Part shown: positions 6,480 to 8,541 of the stretch, in pieces
How positions within the stretch are numbered: the first letter of the stretch is position 1
Layout of the letters: each line of letters opens with the position of its first letter
Origin: Planctomycetota bacterium
GTDB taxonomy: Bacteria; Planctomycetota; PUPC01; JABMSA01; JAUWKK01
NCBI GenBank assembly: GCA_030614245.1
Contig: JAUWKK010000100.1
Span: 1 to 8,541, forward strand
Length of the DNA stretch: 8,541 nt
Reading direction: 5' to 3'
Made by a program: the position numbers and the translations under genes
Notes under the pieces: model-generated
The model's input: the letters and a program-made list of their open reading frames with translations, nothing else
What the model was told of the DNA's origin: nothing
The model's database searches: none

Positions 6480-7304
6480 TTACTCGCCTGCGATTTTCTC
6501 AAGGCGTATTGAGCCGGTATTGCGTCGCACTACAATCAGGAACGCATTCCTGTCATCGTCGGTGTCGAGGTGCGCGCGCGTGTCCTTGATCTTGACTGTC
6601 ACTCTGGGGTAGTGGGCTTTGTCGAAATGGAGGCTGCCGTCGGGCTTGAAAGATATCGGCAATGCGTTCAGGGTCTCTTTTGTGCCTGGAAAGGCGGTCA
6701 CTTCCACCCATCTGGGCAGCATCTCCCAGATTTCCGACGCGCGGTCGGGAGTGACGCAGAACCGCTCGACTTCCGGCGAGACCATTATGTCCACCATTTC
6801 GCCCGCTTTGGGCAGGTCTATTCTCTTGCAGGTTATGGTATCCGCGGTGTTACCGAATATCTTCTCAGACGCAACCTTCCTGTTGCCGGGATGGCGCAGC
6901 CTGAGGAACCTCTCCGTCCCCGGGATCTTCTTCTTGTTGCTGTCTTTTGCTTCCTTGAAGAAGTCGTCGATCCAGCGAACTTCGGAGCTGTCGGCCGTGA
7001 TGATCTTCAGACCTCCCTTATCCTTGCTCCTTACCACCTTGAAGCCGCAGAGCGAGCCGAAGGGGCGGACGTCGAAGGACGTAATCCTGCGGTCTCTGAT
7101 GGCCGTCATCTTTGCGGCGAAGAGCGTGCCCTGGACGATACGCGCTCCGGATTTTGGCCCCTCGTGCTTCAGGTATGCATCCAAGGCCGGGATCGACATT
7201 GTGATCATCATGACCATGATGCCCATCACCACCATCATCTCGATCAGCGTGAAGCCTGCCGACCTCGCGGCCACGTCGCCTCCGTTAGCATCTTTGTGCC
7301 ACAT
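6480..7304 (-). CDS. gspH: GspH-like minor pseudopilin (about 274 aa)
   Basis: GspH links the major GspG pseudopilus to the I-J-K tip in known T2SS. From ATG 7304 the leader is 17 residues ending ARSAG, followed by FTLIEMMVVMGIMVMMITMSIPAL: Gly|Phe cleavage, Glu at +5 and a very Met-rich helix. After it, ARIVQGTLFAAKMTAIRDRRITSFDV matches the GspH/FimT pattern of a helix with paired Ala/Arg followed by the first beta strands. Usual GspH length is about 150-190, so this protein carries a roughly 90-residue longer C-terminal region. Start choice: ATG 7358 directly follows the gspG stop (TAG-ATG) with no ribosome binding site and would give a 35-residue leader. ATG 7304 has AAAGGG ending 9 bases upstream and a normal leader, so I prefer it, though coupling from 7358 is possible. 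Confidence 0.85.
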   Translation of the reverse strand: MWHKDANGGDVAARSAGFTLIEMMVVMGIMVMMITMSIPALDAYLKHEGPKSGARIVQGTLFAAKMTAIRDRRITSFDVRPFGSLCGFKVVRSKDKGGLKIITADSSEVRWIDDFFKEAKDSNKKKIPGTERFLRLRHPGNRKVASEKIFGNTADTITCKRIDLPKAGEMVDIMVSPEVERFCVTPDRASEIWEMLPRWVEVTAFPGTKETLNALPISFKPDGSLHFDKAHYPRVTVKIKDTRAHLDTDDDRNAFLIVVRRNTGSIRLEKIAGE

Positions 7305-7358
7305 CGCTGCAATCCCTTTCCGTGCTCTTCTCGGCTCCTGACGAGGTGCGATTAGCAT

Positions 7359-8117
7359 CTACTGCCAGTTTGTGACGTTATCGGTGGCTGCCTGCCTTAT
7401 ATCATGGCCGCTGTCAGCCCCCGGCCAGTCAAATCTCATCCTGTCAGGACCGAAAGAGTACAACTGGTATAAATTCGGCCTGAAGCCCGTCATCCCTGCG
7501 GCAAAGCCGGTACTTCCACCGCCAACCTGACCGGTTCCGTGGGAGCCCGCCTTCGGCGTACCTCCGCTCTCCAATGGACGGTTGTAGTCGAAGTTCTCCG
7601 CGCTTTCCGGCGAAGACCCCGCACCCTGGCTGTATTCAGCCGCAGACAGATACACGTAATCCTGGCCCCAGGGGTCAATAAATGACCTCAGCGGCCGGAC
7701 TATTATGTCCTTAGTGCCACCATCCGGCTGAGTAGGCGTGCGTGTTTCCACCGTACACGAATTGGACTCGACGATTTCGACGTAGCGGCTTTCGCCTTCA
7801 ACTATCTGCTGAAGTGAATCGCCGACGCCGCAGTCGAGCAGCCTCGGTTTGCCCCAGCCTCCCTCGCGATATGACAGCGCTCGAACCATGCCGACTATGC
7901 CGCCCACCGGATACGTTCCCGTATCTTCGTAATACATCTGCAAGACTATCCCAACCTTGGCCATATCAGCCCTGCATTTCTGTATTTGCGCATAGTCGCC
8001 CACAAGTAGCACTCCGACGAACAGCGCCGCCATGAGGGCCATGATCGCCATGACTACCATCAACTCCAATGCTGAGAAACCGCTTGTTTTCGCTCTGCGC
8101 GTCTCAGTTGCCCTCAT
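7359..8117 (-). CDS. gspG: GspG-like major pseudopilin (252 aa) with Gly/Ser-rich insert
   Basis: GspG is the main shaft subunit of the T2SS pseudopilus. The leader is 13 residues ending KTSG, followed by FSALELMVVMAIMALMAALF: Gly|Phe cleavage, Glu at +5 (Glu18) and a hydrophobic helix. Then come KCRADMAKVGIVLQMYYEDTGTYP (about 47-70; the GspG N-terminal helix and the [DT]G-x-YP motif), SFIDPWGQDYVYLS (about 145-158; the hallmark DPWG-x-x-Y) and LYQLYSFGPD (about 216-225; hallmark YxLYSxGxD). Known GspG is about 140 residues. Here some 55 residues rich in Gly and Ser (about 160-212) lie between the two C-terminal motifs, and the region before DPWG is also expanded. It ends DNVTNWQ. Ribosome binding site GGAGG (8126-8130) lies 8 bases before the ATG. 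It is 27 bases after the preceding pseudopilin gene, so they are probably co-transcribed. Confidence 0.93.
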   Translation of the reverse strand: MRATETRRAKTSGFSALELMVVMAIMALMAALFVGVLLVGDYAQIQKCRADMAKVGIVLQMYYEDTGTYPVGGIVGMVRALSYREGGWGKPRLLDCGVGDSLQQIVEGESRYVEIVESNSCTVETRTPTQPDGGTKDIIVRPLRSFIDPWGQDYVYLSAAEYSQGAGSSPESAENFDYNRPLESGGTPKAGSHGTGQVGGGSTGFAAGMTGFRPNLYQLYSFGPDRMRFDWPGADSGHDIRQAATDNVTNWQ

Positions 8118-8144
8118 CCTGCCATCCTCCAGCCAATGAATGCT

Positions 8145-8541
8145 TCAGTTCGTGATGTCATCCTGGCAGCCGGGTGCCAGATCATGGGGAGCATCCACTC
8201 TACCGTCATTGTCATCATTATATGCTATCCTATAGTAGCTGTCATTTCTCAGGCAACTTGGATAGCTGAATGAATTATAATCCCCCTTGTTGCCCGTCAG
8301 CCCATCAGGGCCAAGGCTGAAGAGATCATAACTGTCGGCGCGGCGACGTGGCTTGTCGGCGCTTGTATCGCCACCGTTAGGGCCGGCATAGTATATCATT
8401 GGTCTGTACCACCGATACACCATCTCCTGCCAGCCGTTCTTATTGAAATACGCGAGGAAATCAGGCTTGAAATCGTAGTACGTTTCCTTCAATTGTTCGC
8501 CGGCTTTCATGCGGTTGACGGCCGAACCACCCAGGAAATAA
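8145..8541 (-). CDS. GspG-like pseudopilin, C-terminal part (N-terminus outside window)
   Basis: The reading frame is open to the right edge, and 131 residues are seen, ending in TGA at 8145-8147. The ATG at 8508 is most likely internal, since ten more in-frame residues precede it. The visible part has RPMIYYAGPNGG (equivalent in place to the DPWG-x-x-Y segment) and YDLFSLGPDG, the GspG C-terminal hallmark, followed by a polar tail ending QDDITN. Near its end NDDNDGRVD (about 25 residues before the C-terminus) resembles an Asp-rich calcium-binding loop; GspG is known to bind calcium near its C-terminus, but the equivalence is inferred. The N-terminal prepilin leader cannot be seen, so family assignment rests on these motifs and on adjacency to a second GspG-like gene with the same type of ending (DNVTNW). 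It may be a paralogous major or alternative pseudopilin. Confidence 0.75.
   Translation of the reverse strand, partial: YFLGGSAVNRMKAGEQLKETYYDFKPDFLAYFNKNGWQEMVYRWYRPMIYYAGPNGGDTSADKPRRRADSYDLFSLGPDGLTGNKGDYNSFSYPSCLRNDSYYRIAYNDDNDGRVDAPHDLAPGCQDDITN

Noticed and set aside
6570..7355. Long + strand reading frame with a His-rich stretch, opposite gspH
   Set aside because: It is the antisense of the Met-rich gspH helix (CAT codons read as His). It has no ribosome binding site and no family motifs, while the minus strand has clear pseudopilin signatures.

Overview
The window shows the 3' part of an acetate kinase gene on the + strand, a small single-gene unit of unknown function, a roughly 310-base gap with a large hairpin repeat, and then a minus-strand cluster of six type II secretion (T2SS)-style pseudopilin genes that fills the rest. 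The two sides converge on the gap. The DNA looks chromosomal, moderately GC-rich and bacterial. Acetate kinase points to fermentative or acetogenic acetate metabolism. The oversized, lineage-modified pseudopilins (two GspG-like proteins ending in a D-x-[IV]-T-N motif, and a GspK fused to a LamG-like domain) resemble what is known from Planctomycetota, Lentisphaerota and similar anaerobic environmental lineages. That taxonomic placement is inference and weak.

Layout. Bases 1-1040: ackA, missing its N-terminus. Bases 1041-1239: AT-rich spacer with a good sigma70-type promoter (TTGACT, 16 bp, TGA-TATTCT). Bases 1240-1401: a 53-residue protein with a Rho_N/SAP-like helical pattern and a clear ribosome binding site, followed by a strong intrinsic terminator at 1438-1469. 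Bases 1402-1714: no gene, but a ~104-base imperfect hairpin (1551-1654) with a REP/MITE appearance, and a second hairpin (1679-1705) just behind the last pseudopilin gene.

Bases 1715-8541, minus strand, in transcription order: a pseudopilin running in from the right edge (GspG-like C-terminus), GspG, GspH, GspI, GspJ and GspK. This is the classical gspGHIJK order, with spacings of 27, about 54, 8, 2 and 129 bases. All five complete proteins begin with a short basic leader, a Gly at the cleavage site and a hydrophobic helix. G, H, I and J carry Glu at +5 and K lacks it, as expected for the GspK tip subunit. In known T2SS, G forms the major pseudopilus and H-I-J-K cap its tip, so the cluster probably encodes one complete pseudopilus. 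No secretin, ATPase, GspF or prepilin peptidase gene lies in the window, so they must be elsewhere.

The most unusual item is GspK: about 1003 residues, roughly three times the usual length, with a LamG/concanavalin-like domain and a further unassigned C-terminal region. It would place a putative carbohydrate- or surface-binding module at the pseudopilus tip.
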